A stretch of DNA of 64,000 nucleotides from Berkiella_A sp050252335 (GCA_050252335.1 JBFWLB010000007.1:1-64000); one strand, 5' to 3'; positions 1-8,960 are shown, numbered from the stretch's first letter. Translations and numbers: made by a program. Notes: generated from the sequence alone by a model not told the origin.

Positions 1-84
1 AAATCGTTGCGGAGGCATATCTTCTCCTCCTTCTTGCTGACCTTGCGTCCATAGGCTGGTAGGGGAATCATCGTGTGCAACCAT
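1..84 (-). CDS. grpE: Probable GrpE, N-terminal fragment
   Basis: An open frame of 28 codons runs off the left edge of the window. It starts at an ATG (82-84) with an AGAGG ribosome-binding site upstream. The visible residues are polar and acidic, as in the variable N-terminus of GrpE, the nucleotide-exchange factor of DnaK. The assignment rests on position directly downstream of hrcA on the same strand (hrcA-grpE-dnaK is a common order) and on a sigma-32-like promoter ahead of it. No diagnostic GrpE domain is visible in 28 residues, so the name is inference. Confidence 0.5.
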   Translation of the reverse strand, partial: MVAHDDSPTSLWTQGQQEGGEDMPPQRF

Positions 85-141
85 TGTTATTAACCTCTAT
101 AAAGCTAGTATTATTGCTTAAAATATATGAAATATGAATGA

Positions 142-170
142 ATAATGGGGTCTAATTTTCATTATCCAAG
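142..170 (-). promoter_or_regulatory. Sigma-32-like heat-shock promoter for grpE
   Basis: Read on the minus strand there is CTTGGAT (164-170), 13 bases, then CCCCATTAT (142-150). The sigma-32 consensus is CTTGAAA, 11-16 bases, CCCCAT-T. The element overlaps the last codons of hrcA and lies about 60 bases before the presumed grpE start. No CIRCE repeat (TTAGCACTC-N9-GAGTGCTAA) was seen in this gap, so heat control here looks sigma-32-based even though hrcA is adjacent. Confidence 0.65.
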
Positions 171-1192
171 GCTGAGCTCAACATTTTTGCAGCCAAATCT
201 ACGATGGGGATTATTTTGTTATAAGGCATGCGTGTAGGGCCTATTACACCCAGAACACCAACTAACTTTCCATCCACCGAATAACGAGAGGTCACGATAC
301 TATAGTCACTGAATACATCGTAACCAGACTCATCACCAATGTACATTTGAACACCATCTGTCTGTAAACACTTATCTAAAACGTGCAATATCTGGTGTTT
401 TTCAGTAAAAGCTTGAAACAGCTTTTGTAACTGGCTCATTTTGACATAGGTAGGATCAGATAACAAATTCTGTTGTCCAGCTAAAATATAATCTGGATTA
501 TTTTTAGCACAAGTAAATGCCTTTCCAGCTACATCTACAACCGCTTGCATGAGGCTATCCATTTGTAATTTATCGATCTGCAAAGATTGTAGAAGCTCTT
601 GGCGCGAACTTAACAAATCTCTACCGACAAAATGCTGATTCAGAAAGTTGCTAGCCTGAGTAAGTTCACTTGCCGTATAAGGCTTATCAGTAATAATAAG
701 ACGGTTTTGTACTTCCCTTTCATTTAAAACTAAAATCACCAAAACACGATTATCTGAGAGTGGCAGAAACTCTACATGCCTTAAAATCAAATGCTCTCGT
801 TTCGGTAGTGTTACAACACCGACCATGCGTGTTAACTCTGATAAAACCGTTGATGTCGTGGTTAATAAATCATCCGATGACTTATTGGCTTCAAATTTTT
901 CTTGAAATTGTTTTAAATTGACTTCATCCAGCGGATAGATAGTACGTAAACTATCAACAAAAAATCGCAACCCCAGTGAAGTGGGAATTCTACCAGCGGA
1001 TGTATGTGGAGAAACCAGGTAACCTTGATCTTCCAAATCACCTAAAACTTTCCTAACCGTTGCAGGACTCAATGAAGTAATCGATTCATTCACCAATGTT
1101 TTGGAACCAACAGGAACGCCATCTCGCAAATACAGCTCTACCAAATGCTTGAGCAGTAACTGTGCGCGTTTTGAAATTATCAAATCACTCAT
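152..1192 (-). CDS. hrcA: Heat-inducible transcription repressor HrcA
   Basis: HrcA represses chaperone operons by binding CIRCE operators and is tuned by GroEL. The N-terminal winged helix is clear (QLLLKHLVELYLRDGVPVGS, then SPATVRKVLGDLEDQGYL), followed by HTSAGRIPTSLGLRFFVD, which is typical of the family; the rest is the GAF-like regulatory domain. I chose the ATG at 1190-1192 (346 aa, usual family length). The frame opens further upstream only from a TTG at 1249 and the added residues do not match the family. It lies upstream of probable grpE on the same strand and divergent from nadK. No CIRCE element is visible in the window. Confidence 0.92.
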   Translation of the reverse strand: MSDLIISKRAQLLLKHLVELYLRDGVPVGSKTLVNESITSLSPATVRKVLGDLEDQGYLVSPHTSAGRIPTSLGLRFFVDSLRTIYPLDEVNLKQFQEKFEANKSSDDLLTTTSTVLSELTRMVGVVTLPKREHLILRHVEFLPLSDNRVLVILVLNEREVQNRLIITDKPYTASELTQASNFLNQHFVGRDLLSSRQELLQSLQIDKLQMDSLMQAVVDVAGKAFTCAKNNPDYILAGQQNLLSDPTYVKMSQLQKLFQAFTEKHQILHVLDKCLQTDGVQMYIGDESGYDVFSDYSIVTSRYSVDGKLVGVLGVIGPTRMPYNKIIPIVDLAAKMLSSALDNEN

Positions 1193-1347
1193 AACATTCT
1201 TTATCTTTGAAATTACGTGCGTTTTAGAAATTAAAACTAATTTACTCAATTAACATAAAAATACTTTCCTCTTAACTTACTTTACAAGAGGAAACTTAAA
1301 GTTAATGATATGATATACTAAATTTGCTCATTATTTAAACAACTAGC

Positions 1348-2217
1348 ATGGCTAATTTATTTTCGCATATCGGAATTATTGGTAGACCAGGCAATCCTGA
1401 AGTACAAAGTACTTTATCCTCTTTAGTACAATTCTTGCAATCACAGCACTATAGCCTTTCACTTGAAAGCGAATGCGCTGAAATTATCAGTATTAAAGTA
1501 AACAAATTAAGCAAAGAAAAGCTAGGCGAACTCTGTGATTTAATCATCGTGGTCGGTGGCGATGGTAGCTTTTTAGATGCTGCACGCTCTATTGTAAATT
1601 GGGGACGCCCCATGGTCGGTATCAATCGTGGTCGATTAGGTTTTTTAACCGACATATCTCCTCAAGCATTCAAACAATATTTATTGCCCATCTTGCAAGG
1701 AAAATATCAAACTGAAAGCAGATTTCTATTAGATATGACATTGATGCGAGACAATCAAGCCATCGGATCCAGCTCCGCCTTAAATGACGTAGTGCTCTAC
1801 TCAGGTGATATTGCACGTATGATTGAATTTGAGGTCAGAATTAACCAACAGTTTGTTTATCGGTTACGCTCAGATGGTCTCATTACAGCAACCCCCACAG
1901 GCTCAACTGCCTATTCACTTTCAGGGGGGGGACCTATCTTGCATCCAACACTTGAAGCCATTGTACTGGTGCCCATGCATCCTCATACGCTTACCAGCAG
2001 ACCCATTGTTTTAGATTCTAACGATAAAATTGAATTACATATTACATCTGCAAATATTTTGCACCCACGTGTCAGCTGCGATGGGCAAGTTAATTTTAAT
2101 GTGCTACCTGACGATCGCATTCTGATTACCAAGAAAGATAAGCTATTAAATCTTTTACATCCACTTGATTATGACTACTATCACACTTTAAGAACAAAAC
2201 TGAATTGGAGCATTTAA
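1348..2217 (+). CDS. nadK: NAD kinase
   Basis: Phosphorylates NAD+ to NADP+ with ATP in the cytosol. The GGDG nucleotide-binding motif is at residues 70-73, followed by the ALNDVV segment and the conserved TPTGSTAYSLSGGGPILHP region near residues 182-200, then SCDGQ. Length (289 aa) matches E. coli NadK. A TATACT -10-like box sits at 1314-1319 but no good -35 was found. It is followed after 8 bases by recN, so the two are probably co-transcribed, a common pairing in gammaproteobacteria. Confidence 0.95.
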   Translation: MANLFSHIGIIGRPGNPEVQSTLSSLVQFLQSQHYSLSLESECAEIISIKVNKLSKEKLGELCDLIIVVGGDGSFLDAARSIVNWGRPMVGINRGRLGFLTDISPQAFKQYLLPILQGKYQTESRFLLDMTLMRDNQAIGSSSALNDVVLYSGDIARMIEFEVRINQQFVYRLRSDGLITATPTGSTAYSLSGGGPILHPTLEAIVLVPMHPHTLTSRPIVLDSNDKIELHITSANILHPRVSCDGQVNFNVLPDDRILITKKDKLLNLLHPLDYDYYHTLRTKLNWSI

Positions 2218-2225
2218 TAACACGT

Positions 2226-3920
2226 ATGTTGCAGCATCTCACTATTCGTAATTTAGCCATCGTGCAAGAAGCAGAATTAGACTTTAAAAAAGGTATGACT
2301 GTTATTACAGGCGAAACAGGTGCCGGTAAAAGTATATTATTAGATGCTTTAAATCTGGTCTTAGGACATCGTGCCGATATTGATCTCATCCAACCCGGAC
2401 AAGAAAAAGCCGAAGTAACTGCACTCTTTGATGTAAGTCATCTGCCAAGCGCTGTTTTATGGTTAACAGATTTAGAGCTAAACAGCGAAGAAATGGAAAG
2501 CTGTATTTTACGGCGTACTATTTATCAAAATGGTCGCTCACGTGCTTATATCAATGGTATTCCCACAACGACACAACAATTAAGGCTCTTAGGCGAATAT
2601 CTCGTCCAAATGCATGGTCAGCATAAACATCAAGTACTACTACAACCACGCGAACAACTCCGTATATTAGATGTGTATGGCAAACATACACAGGAAGTCG
2701 AGGCATTAAAAACACTTTATTATAAAGTAGAAAAATTATTACATCACAAACAAAAAATTACCGCTACAGATGGTTCTGCGGACTATCAAATTGAACTATT
2801 ACAATATCAAATTGAAGAAATTGATAACCTACAACTACTTCCCAATGAAGTTCAAAAGCTTTATCAAGAACATGATCAGTTAGCGCATGCAGATAATACG
2901 CTACAAGCTTGCCAAACAGCGCTTGACTCTCTGGATAATGAAGAATGTGGTAATGCGCTGCAACTTGTTCATCAAGCAAAGCAGTCTCTCAGTAGCCTAT
3001 TTGATAAATATGAAACACTTAAAAATGTAAAAGAATGTTTAGAGAGTGCTTGTATACAACTGAATGAAACCGTATCAGAGCTTTCTCATTTCATGGATAA
3101 TTTAGAAATTAATCCAGAAAAACTCAGTGATATCACGCAAAGACTAGAAAGAATTCACGACATTGCAAGAAAACATAAGATTGAGCCAGAGCAGCTTTAT
3201 GCTTACCATGAAACACTAAAAACCAAACTTGCCACCTTGATTGAACAAAATCAATCTATTGATGAGGTAGATGCTCAAATTGATATATTAACCAAAGAAT
3301 ATCTTAAAATTGCTAAACAGCTCCGCCAAAAACGCAAACAAACTGCAAAAAAACTTGAAAATGAAATTACCAAGCATATTCAAACCTTGGCCATGCAAGG
3401 TGCAGAATTCAGCGTTTTATGTGAGGCGACACCAGAAGCGAATGGCTTAAGCCCTTCTGGCTTAGATGAGGTAACCTTTTGTATTTCGGCAAATATTGGA
3501 CATCCACCCAAGCCCATTCACAAAGTTGCTTCAGGCGGCGAACTATCCAGGATCAGCTTAGCGCTTGAATTAACAACACTGAAAGACTTACCCTCCCCTA
3601 CTTTGATCTTTGATGAAGTGGATGTAGGCATTGGCGGTAAAACAGGCGCCATTGTCGGACAATGTTTACACACGCTCAGCCATAATCAACAAGTGATCTG
3701 TATCACTCATTTACCACAAGTAGCAGCCTTTGGCGATCAACATCTTTATGTATCCAAGATGAAAACAAAGCAACAAACCCAAACCACTGTGCATGAATTA
3801 ACGGAAGATGAACGCGTTGATGAAATTGCCAGAATGCTGGGGGGAATTGATATTGGTGCAGAAGCACGTGCTCAAGCCAAACATTTACTTAAACAGGAAA
3901 AGCAGGCTGTGGGTGTTTGA
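2226..3920 (+). CDS. recN: DNA repair ATPase RecN
   Basis: SMC-like ATPase of double-strand-break repair. Walker A GETGAGKS is at residues 29-36, the ABC signature SGGELSRISLALE near 435-447 and Walker B TLIFDEVDVGIGG near 458, with a long coiled-coil region between. I start at the ATG at 2226 (564 aa), which gives the family N-terminus MLQHLTIRNLAIV; the frame opens at a TTG at 2205 inside nadK but the extra residues are not family-like. It follows nadK in a two-gene unit. No LexA box was identified. Confidence 0.94.
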   Translation: MLQHLTIRNLAIVQEAELDFKKGMTVITGETGAGKSILLDALNLVLGHRADIDLIQPGQEKAEVTALFDVSHLPSAVLWLTDLELNSEEMESCILRRTIYQNGRSRAYINGIPTTTQQLRLLGEYLVQMHGQHKHQVLLQPREQLRILDVYGKHTQEVEALKTLYYKVEKLLHHKQKITATDGSADYQIELLQYQIEEIDNLQLLPNEVQKLYQEHDQLAHADNTLQACQTALDSLDNEECGNALQLVHQAKQSLSSLFDKYETLKNVKECLESACIQLNETVSELSHFMDNLEINPEKLSDITQRLERIHDIARKHKIEPEQLYAYHETLKTKLATLIEQNQSIDEVDAQIDILTKEYLKIAKQLRQKRKQTAKKLENEITKHIQTLAMQGAEFSVLCEATPEANGLSPSGLDEVTFCISANIGHPPKPIHKVASGGELSRISLALELTTLKDLPSPTLIFDEVDVGIGGKTGAIVGQCLHTLSHNQQVICITHLPQVAAFGDQHLYVSKMKTKQQTQTTVHELTEDERVDEIARMLGGIDIGAEARAQAKHLLKQEKQAVGV

Positions 3921-3938
3921 TTCATTTTTGTAGACTTT

Positions 3939-4006
3939 AACCCTCAACTGCTCTTCGAGCACCCTCTCCCAAAATTGGTAGAGGGAATTCATTCGCTATG
4001 CGAATG
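3939..4006. repeat. Dispersed intergenic repeat, family A, copy 1
   Basis: This gap between recN and fur carries CTCTCCCAAAATTGGTAGAG, an inverted repeat around CCAAAATTGG, followed by the palindrome ATTCGCTATGCGAAT. The same 20-base core and a closely similar terminal palindrome recur at 57996-58065 after folE2. It lies between convergent genes and could fold as RNA; a terminator role is possible but there is no clear U-tract. Confidence 0.75.
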
Positions 4007-4053
4007 TGACATAGATGAAGACAACAACACCTAACAATCAAAGAGGAAGCCTG

Positions 4054-4476
4054 CTACTGACACTCTTGGCAAGTGCCGTATAAATAGAGGCAATGATCTG
4101 TAATTTTAAAAGAAAGCTTTTCTGCTATTTCTTGTTGGCGTTTTTCAATGATATCGTCGACAAATTCTTGAACATGACCACATTTAATGCAAACCAGATG
4201 ATCATGATGCTCACCTTGATCCAATTCAAAAACAGCATGTCCAGTCTCAAAGTGATGTCTTACCACTAAACCCGCGGCTTCAAATTGTGTAAGCACACGG
4301 TATACGGTAGCCAAACCCACATCATCTCCAGATTCTAATAACTGCTTATATACATCTTCAGCACTGATATGACGCGTAGTAGAATTTTCCAAAATATTTA
4401 AGATTTTGATCCGAGGCAAAGTTACTTTTAAACCTGCTTTACGTAATTCGGTATTTTCTAGTTTGACATCTGTCAT
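4054..4476 (-). CDS. fur: Ferric uptake regulator Fur
   Basis: Iron-responsive repressor. The N-terminal winged helix (ELRKAGLKVTLPRIKILNIL) is followed by the metal-binding region with HHDHLVCIKCG and a C-terminal CQEC, supplying the CxxC zinc ligands. I use the ATG at 4474-4476 (140 aa), which gives the usual MTD... N-terminus; a longer frame opens from a TTG at 4566 but adds 30 untypical residues. It is divergent from bamE, an arrangement conserved in many gammaproteobacteria (fur-omlA). The 180-bp divergent region contains AT-rich -10-like boxes; no clear Fur box was recognised. Confidence 0.95.
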   Translation of the reverse strand: MTDVKLENTELRKAGLKVTLPRIKILNILENSTTRHISAEDVYKQLLESGDDVGLATVYRVLTQFEAAGLVVRHHFETGHAVFELDQGEHHDHLVCIKCGHVQEFVDDIIEKRQQEIAEKLSFKITDHCLYLYGTCQECQ

Positions 4477-4657
4477 ATCGCTAATGCCCTTGCTTAAATA
4501 TTCGCTAAAAACACAGAGTAAGCTATCACAATTATTTATTAGCTGCAAGATAAGCAGATAATGCAAATGTGGAGGATATATAGTAGTTGATTGATGCAGT
4601 TCAGCATGTTAGCCTTTGCATGCTTAAAAAATAATTAACTATATACCTAAAAAAACT

Positions 4658-5002
4658 ATGAAAAAACAATTAATAAAAGCGATTTTCGTTGGATTAACCG
4701 TGTTACTTTTAAATAATTGTGCTTTTAAGCCCTATCGCTTTGCAATTCAGCAAGGCAATATTATATCTGAAGAGAAAGTTGCTCAACTTCAGCCCGGTAT
4801 GAATGAAGACCAAGTGCGTTTCATCATGGGAACACCTTTGCTGCAAGATGTATTTCATAATCAACGCTGGGATTATGTTTATTATTTAAAGCCTCGACAT
4901 GGCAACATTGAGCGCAATCATCTTGCTGTTTTCTTTGTGAATGGCAAAGTTGATCATCTTGTTCACGATCAAGCTAATCCTGTAACGAAGAAAAACGTGT
5001 AG
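4658..5002 (+). CDS. bamE: Outer membrane assembly lipoprotein BamE (SmpA/OmlA)
   Basis: Small lipoprotein of the BAM complex that inserts beta-barrel proteins in the outer membrane. It has a lipoprotein signal peptide ending in lipobox LNNC with acylated Cys21, then the BamE domain with VAQLQPGMNEDQVRFIMGTP and WDYVYYLK. Length 114 aa is normal. Its 3' end overlaps the convergent rnfH by 29 bases. The gene is divergent from fur, as in many relatives. Confidence 0.93.
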   Translation: MKKQLIKAIFVGLTVLLLNNCAFKPYRFAIQQGNIISEEKVAQLQPGMNEDQVRFIMGTPLLQDVFHNQRWDYVYYLKPRHGNIERNHLAVFFVNGKVDHLVHDQANPVTKKNV

Positions 5003-5327
5003 GTCGTATTTTTTTGTGTCTGACTTTTTGGCGCGCTTTCTTCTGTTGCACTCTTGCTTTACGCGCATCGATAGCACTTTGTTTTAAGGGCAAATAAATT
5101 TCTACTCTGTCCCCATCTTGTAAAACAGTATCCATTGTCGCTGCTTTACTATAGATACCAACGGAAAAGCCACAAGCTTCAAGCAATGCAACGGTAGGAA
5201 AGTCTGTAAAGTAAGACAAAATATCTGATAATTCTATCGCTTGGCGTATATTCGCGTTGGCATCTATCTCTATTGCAATTATTTTTTGTAATTGGGTAGT
5301 CGCAGCAGCAACTTCAATCTTAATCAT
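4974..5327 (-). CDS. rnfH: RnfH family protein (UPF0125)
   Basis: Small ubiquitin-fold (beta-grasp) protein of the RatAB module; its function is poorly defined. I start at the ATG at 5325-5327, giving MIKIEVA... and 117 aa; an upstream extension would run deeply into ratA. The C-terminal tail is very Lys/Arg-rich. The start overlaps the last 8 bases of ratA, so translation is probably coupled, and ratA-rnfH next to smpB is the classical arrangement. Confidence 0.88.
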   Translation of the reverse strand: MIKIEVAAATTQLQKIIAIEIDANANIRQAIELSDILSYFTDFPTVALLEACGFSVGIYSKAATMDTVLQDGDRVEIYLPLKQSAIDARKARVQQKKARQKVRHKKIRPTRFSSLQD

Positions 5328-5748
5328 ATAATTTTTTCGCTCTTTTACTAAAAATTTCAACCATGCTATAAGCAAGGGCACTAAAGACAGGACCTAACGT
5401 CAATTTCAACAATGTGTTCTTCATCTCAAAATCAAGCCTCAAATTAACCTCTGAGCCTTGAGAACGCTCAGTAAAGACCCATTTACCTCTCAAATACTCA
5501 AAAGGCCCATCTAACAAATGCATTTCTATTTGCGTATCTACAATTAAATGATTTCTCGTTGAAAAGCTAAACTGCAAAGGCCCTTTTTGAATAAATAAGG
5601 TAGCGCAAAGCTCATGCTCTGTCTTAGATAAAACCTTTGCGTCAACACACATAGGCAAAAACTCAGGATAACGTTCAACGTCATTCACGAGCGCATACAT
5701 GTCAGCCGCACGGTAAGGTAATATTTGTTGTTGTGTAATGATAGGCAT
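5320..5748 (-). CDS. ratA: RatA-type START/coenzyme Q-binding protein
   Basis: Member of the polyketide cyclase/START family (RatA in E. coli, Coq10 in mitochondria); reported roles are ubiquinone handling and interference with 70S assembly. Conserved features are YRAADMYALVNDVERYPEFLP at the N-terminus and the LDGPFEYLRGKW strand region. Length 142 aa is normal. It is the first gene of a pair with rnfH and is divergent from smpB across about 170 bp. Confidence 0.9.
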   Translation of the reverse strand: MPIITQQQILPYRAADMYALVNDVERYPEFLPMCVDAKVLSKTEHELCATLFIQKGPLQFSFSTRNHLIVDTQIEMHLLDGPFEYLRGKWVFTERSQGSEVNLRLDFEMKNTLLKLTLGPVFSALAYSMVEIFSKRAKKLYD

Positions 5749-5914
5749 AGGATTGAAAATGTAAACTATTGTGTTTTTTGCAGAGAATGAGCTTTATCTT
5801 CTTTACGAGAAGCTCAACGCTTAGCCTTATTGTACTATTTTCTTTGATTGTTATATAGTTTAAAATCGCTTAAAGATTTAATTTAGTTCAACGGCTTAAT
5901 CCGGCAGATACATT

Positions 5915-6382
5915 ATGAAAAAGAAAAAAACTGAAGAAAACAATCAAATTGCCGTAAACCGCAAAGCAAAATTTGAATATAGTTTTGAAGACACCTTAGA
6001 AGCCGGTATTGCGCTCGCAGGCTGGGAGGTCAAAAGCCTTCGCGCAGGAAAAGGCAATATTGCGGATAGCTATGTTATTTTAAAAAATAATGAAGCATGG
6101 CTCCTAGGCTCTCAAATTGTCCCATTAAATAGTGCATCAACCCACGTCACAGCTGAGTCACAACGTACACGAAAACTGCTCTTAAATAAACGCGAAATAA
6201 GAAAGCTGATCGGCGCAAAAGAAAGAGACGGGTATACCATCGTCCCATTGAAAATGTACTGGAAAAATAGCTTTGTCAAAGTACTCATCGCAGTTGCGAA
6301 GGGTAAAAAGTTGCATGACAAGCGTGAAACCATCAAAGAACGCGATTGGCAACGCAGTCGTCAACGCATCTTAAAGAAATAA
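5915..6382 (+). CDS. smpB: SsrA-binding protein SmpB
   Basis: Binds tmRNA and brings it to stalled ribosomes for trans-translation. Diagnostic segments are NRKAKFEYSFEDTLEAGI, GWEVKSLRAGKGNI and the basic C-terminal tail ending KERDWQRSRQRILKK. Length 155 aa is normal. Its RNA partner, ssrA, is encoded about 29 kb away in this window (35320-35668). Confidence 0.96.
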   Translation: MKKKKTEENNQIAVNRKAKFEYSFEDTLEAGIALAGWEVKSLRAGKGNIADSYVILKNNEAWLLGSQIVPLNSASTHVTAESQRTRKLLLNKREIRKLIGAKERDGYTIVPLKMYWKNSFVKVLIAVAKGKKLHDKRETIKERDWQRSRQRILKK

Positions 6383-6383
6383 T

Positions 6384-7484
6384 CTATATCTTAATTTTGA
6401 TTTTTTCTTGCGGCATAGCACTTAAAAGCACTCGAATCTCTGCAATAGCGTCAGATAAACTAGGTCTATCTTTAGGATCTAGCGCCACCATCCTTCGAAC
6501 CATTTCACACCAAGGGGTATCAGACTGCAATCTCAATTTTTCTAAAATTTCCTGATAATGTTGCTGATATGCTTGCTTATAATCAACAAATTTTTTATCT
6601 CGATATGCATCAAATACATCTTTAGTTAATAATTCATATAATAACATGCCTGCGGCAAACACCTCTGTTTGTTGCGTAAAACTACAAAAAACTGATGTCT
6701 CATCCTGTAAAAATAATTCAGGTGCAATATGTGTACCTCTGATTTGTCCTTGTGCTGGCTTCTCCATATTATTTTTGAGTGCGCATCCAAAATCAATGAT
6801 ATGTACGGATGAAAGCGTTTCCTCTCTTTTAGGTGAATATAAAATATTCCAGAGATTTAAGTCTCCATGATAGTAACCAAGGCTATGTAAATTTTGTAAT
6901 GCTTCTAAAACTTGCAACCCAACTTCAAGGCTTTCTGTGTACGAAGAAAGCATATGATTTTGCTCATAGAGATTTTGTGCATCCACATAGTCAATAAACA
7001 AGTAACGCTTACGCATAGCTTGTGCGTTTGTTCGATATAAAGAACCATGAAATCTGCCCAAAGCTTTATTGACTTGCTCTTCAAGCATAAGCTGCTCTTG
7101 TACTGTATTCTCAATCCGAGTTCGTGCTTTTTCTAGCTTTAACTGAATTTCTGCCTCTTCTCTCTTTTGCGAAATCAATTTTGAATAATATAACGCTTGG
7201 CAATACGCAACTGTATCGTCAATACGCTCTATTTTTACAACCACTGTCTGCTGCGAGTGCAGATCAAGTGCTTTTTTTACCACGCCATAAGCGCCAGCCC
7301 CTAAACGTTTCAGCAATGCAAAATAACGCTCATTATTTGCAATGACAATTGAATGCTCCATTGCAGCTGTTGTATCAACATGATTCATACTATCTGCACG
7401 CTCAACGACAGGAGAGGCTCGATAACGATGAATTTTTAAGATATCCGGGTAACTATTTTTAATTTTACGCGCAAACTCGAGCAT
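6384..7484 (-). CDS. Eukaryotic-type protein kinase, possible secreted effector
   Basis: The glycine loop LGAGAYGVV lies at residues 61-69, the ATP lysine is K84 in VVVKIE, the catalytic loop HGDLNLWN is at 206-213 (D208, N213), DFG at 231-233 and APE at 254-256, so all main catalytic residues are present. HGD replaces the usual HRD, and a charged helical stretch of about 60 residues follows the VxK strand. There is no TM segment or PASTA domain, unlike bacterial PknB-type kinases. It resembles kinases that intracellular Legionellales deliver into hosts, but no secretion signal is provable here. It ends 1 base from convergent smpB; a phosphatase gene lies divergently upstream. Activity on protein is likely but the substrate is unknown. 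Confidence 0.85.
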   Translation of the reverse strand: MLEFARKIKNSYPDILKIHRYRASPVVERADSMNHVDTTAAMEHSIVIANNERYFALLKRLGAGAYGVVKKALDLHSQQTVVVKIERIDDTVAYCQALYYSKLISQKREEAEIQLKLEKARTRIENTVQEQLMLEEQVNKALGRFHGSLYRTNAQAMRKRYLFIDYVDAQNLYEQNHMLSSYTESLEVGLQVLEALQNLHSLGYYHGDLNLWNILYSPKREETLSSVHIIDFGCALKNNMEKPAQGQIRGTHIAPELFLQDETSVFCSFTQQTEVFAAGMLLYELLTKDVFDAYRDKKFVDYKQAYQQHYQEILEKLRLQSDTPWCEMVRRMVALDPKDRPSLSDAIAEIRVLLSAMPQEKIKIKI

Positions 7485-7672
7485 ATATTTTTTACAAACC
7501 TATCCAGTGTTTAAATAAATTGTATTTTAATTCAAGAATGGCGGGCAAGTTTTCATCATAATCAATACAAAGTTAAACAAGCATAGAAAATTAGATGACT
7601 GACATCATTAAGATCCCTTAGAGTATAATAAAAATTAGAAGCTGTATTAATATAATCTACAAGGAAAAATCC

Positions 7673-8773
7673 ATGCTAAACGGCACAAATATTTCTAAAG
7701 ATGCAGAAGAAACAAAGCCAAATGATGATACAAACCCTTATGCCATCGTGCCATATGTAGCTCAACCATCCATAGCACCTACAATACTTGATGCTGAAGC
7801 GGATGCTTCCTTTTTTGCCAAATTTCAATATGGATTCACTTTCTACGCTGTGTCTGTTCTTCCACGTATGTTACCTATTTTGAAAAATAATCGACCTTGG
7901 TGGTCTAATATCATTCCAGGTCTTAAGCTTGGCGCAATTCCCATTGCAGACTGGGAACATGGCTCTTTATTATTGGAAGAATCATTCTTAGAAAATAGAA
8001 AGCTTGGCTTGATTGTTTCTTGTTGCGGAGATTTTGAATTAAAAGGCAATGGGCTAATCACACTCACACCCGTATCACCCCACTTTTGGGTAGAGAAAAA
8101 TGTCACACATTTACAAGTTAAAATGCGTGACTTTGGTGGCGATGTACCATTAGATCAAATTCGTATTGCAGTAGAACAAATGCATCAATACATCCAAAGT
8201 GGAAAAACCGCTTATGTGCATTGCAAAGCGGGAAGAGGTCGCAGTGTCGTTATGGTGATTTGCTATCTCATGCAATTCCTGGATTACACACCTGATGAAG
8301 CAATCGCCTTTGTACGAGAGAAACGTCCTGAGATCTCTTTGTCAAAAGCACAATATGATTTTATTGAACAATACAGAGCAGAATATAGATCTGACCTCAC
8401 ACCACTTTATTCAAAAGCTACGCAACAAGACATGATGCTTCGTCCTTTGCATACATCTCCTTCTTTTGTAAATGCACCTTCTTGGATCGCAAGCACGCTT
8501 TGGTATATTGTGACGCTCTTTAATCGCAAGACCATTGACCAACATTGCCGAACCTTGGAAACCTATTTAATCCAAGATTTTAGCGCGCTATTAAGAAATT
8601 TAAATGCAGGCCAAATACGAACTTTGCATGCAAGTCTGACCGGACAAAGGCCTTATACACAAGATCTCGTTTGGTATTACCCCATTTATGCAGCAGGACA
8701 AGCAGCCAGAAACAACAACGCGCCACAGATCGAAGAGCTTACTTTAGAATTAGATAAGAAATTAAAACTATAA
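7673..8773 (+). CDS. Dual-specificity phosphatase (PTPMT1-like signature)
   Basis: The Cys-phosphatase signature HCKAGRGRS lies at residues 183-191 (nucleophile C184, R190), with D153 in MRDFGGD as the likely general acid 31 residues before the Cys. The catalytic domain (about 75-235) resembles eukaryotic DSPs of the PTPMT1 type, which act on phosphatidylglycerophosphate or phosphoproteins. A C-terminal extension of about 130 aa has no recognised domain. There is an AAGGAAAA ribosome-binding site. It is divergent from the kinase gene, which suggests a functional pair, but that is inference. Effector role plausible; substrate unknown. Confidence 0.85.
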   Translation: MLNGTNISKDAEETKPNDDTNPYAIVPYVAQPSIAPTILDAEADASFFAKFQYGFTFYAVSVLPRMLPILKNNRPWWSNIIPGLKLGAIPIADWEHGSLLLEESFLENRKLGLIVSCCGDFELKGNGLITLTPVSPHFWVEKNVTHLQVKMRDFGGDVPLDQIRIAVEQMHQYIQSGKTAYVHCKAGRGRSVVMVICYLMQFLDYTPDEAIAFVREKRPEISLSKAQYDFIEQYRAEYRSDLTPLYSKATQQDMMLRPLHTSPSFVNAPSWIASTLWYIVTLFNRKTIDQHCRTLETYLIQDFSALLRNLNAGQIRTLHASLTGQRPYTQDLVWYYPIYAAGQAARNNNAPQIEELTLELDKKLKL

Positions 8774-8833
8774 AATATTTTTCAATAGATGCTTTACTTT
8801 TCTTAACAGTATGTCTAGAATTTTCAAACGATA

Positions 8834-8864
8834 GCCATCGTCACTTCAGTTAAGTGACAATGGC
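8834..8864 (+). terminator. Hairpin between phosphatase gene and TPP riboswitch
   Basis: GCCAT-C-GTCACTT pairs with AAGTGAC-A-ATGGC around a short loop, a strong stem with one mismatch. No U-tract follows, so termination of the phosphatase transcript is only one possibility; an extra 5' stem of the riboswitch leader is another. Confidence 0.5.
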
Positions 8865-8868
8865 TTAA

Positions 8869-8960
8869 ACTCTCGGGGTGCACTGTTGTGCTGAGATAAT
8901 CAATTTATTTGATTGGACCCGCTGAACCTGCTCTGAATAATATCTGCGGAGGGAAGAGAA
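8869..8960 (+). promoter_or_regulatory. TPP riboswitch (THI element)
   Basis: The conserved thi-box parts are present in order: CTCGGGGTGC, CTGAGAT, a variable P3 arm, GACCCGCTGAACCTG, a TAAT segment and GCGGAGGGAAGAG. CTCT near the start can pair with AGAG at the end to close P1. It binds thiamine pyrophosphate and turns thiamine genes down. The nearest thiamine gene, thi5, starts 418 bases downstream, separated by a 25-codon frame and a dispersed repeat. Confidence 0.95.

Noticed and set aside
1..151. CIRCE operator near hrcA/grpE
   Set aside because: No TTAGCACTC-N9-GAGTGCTAA-like pair is present on either strand in this gap; only a sigma-32-type promoter fits.
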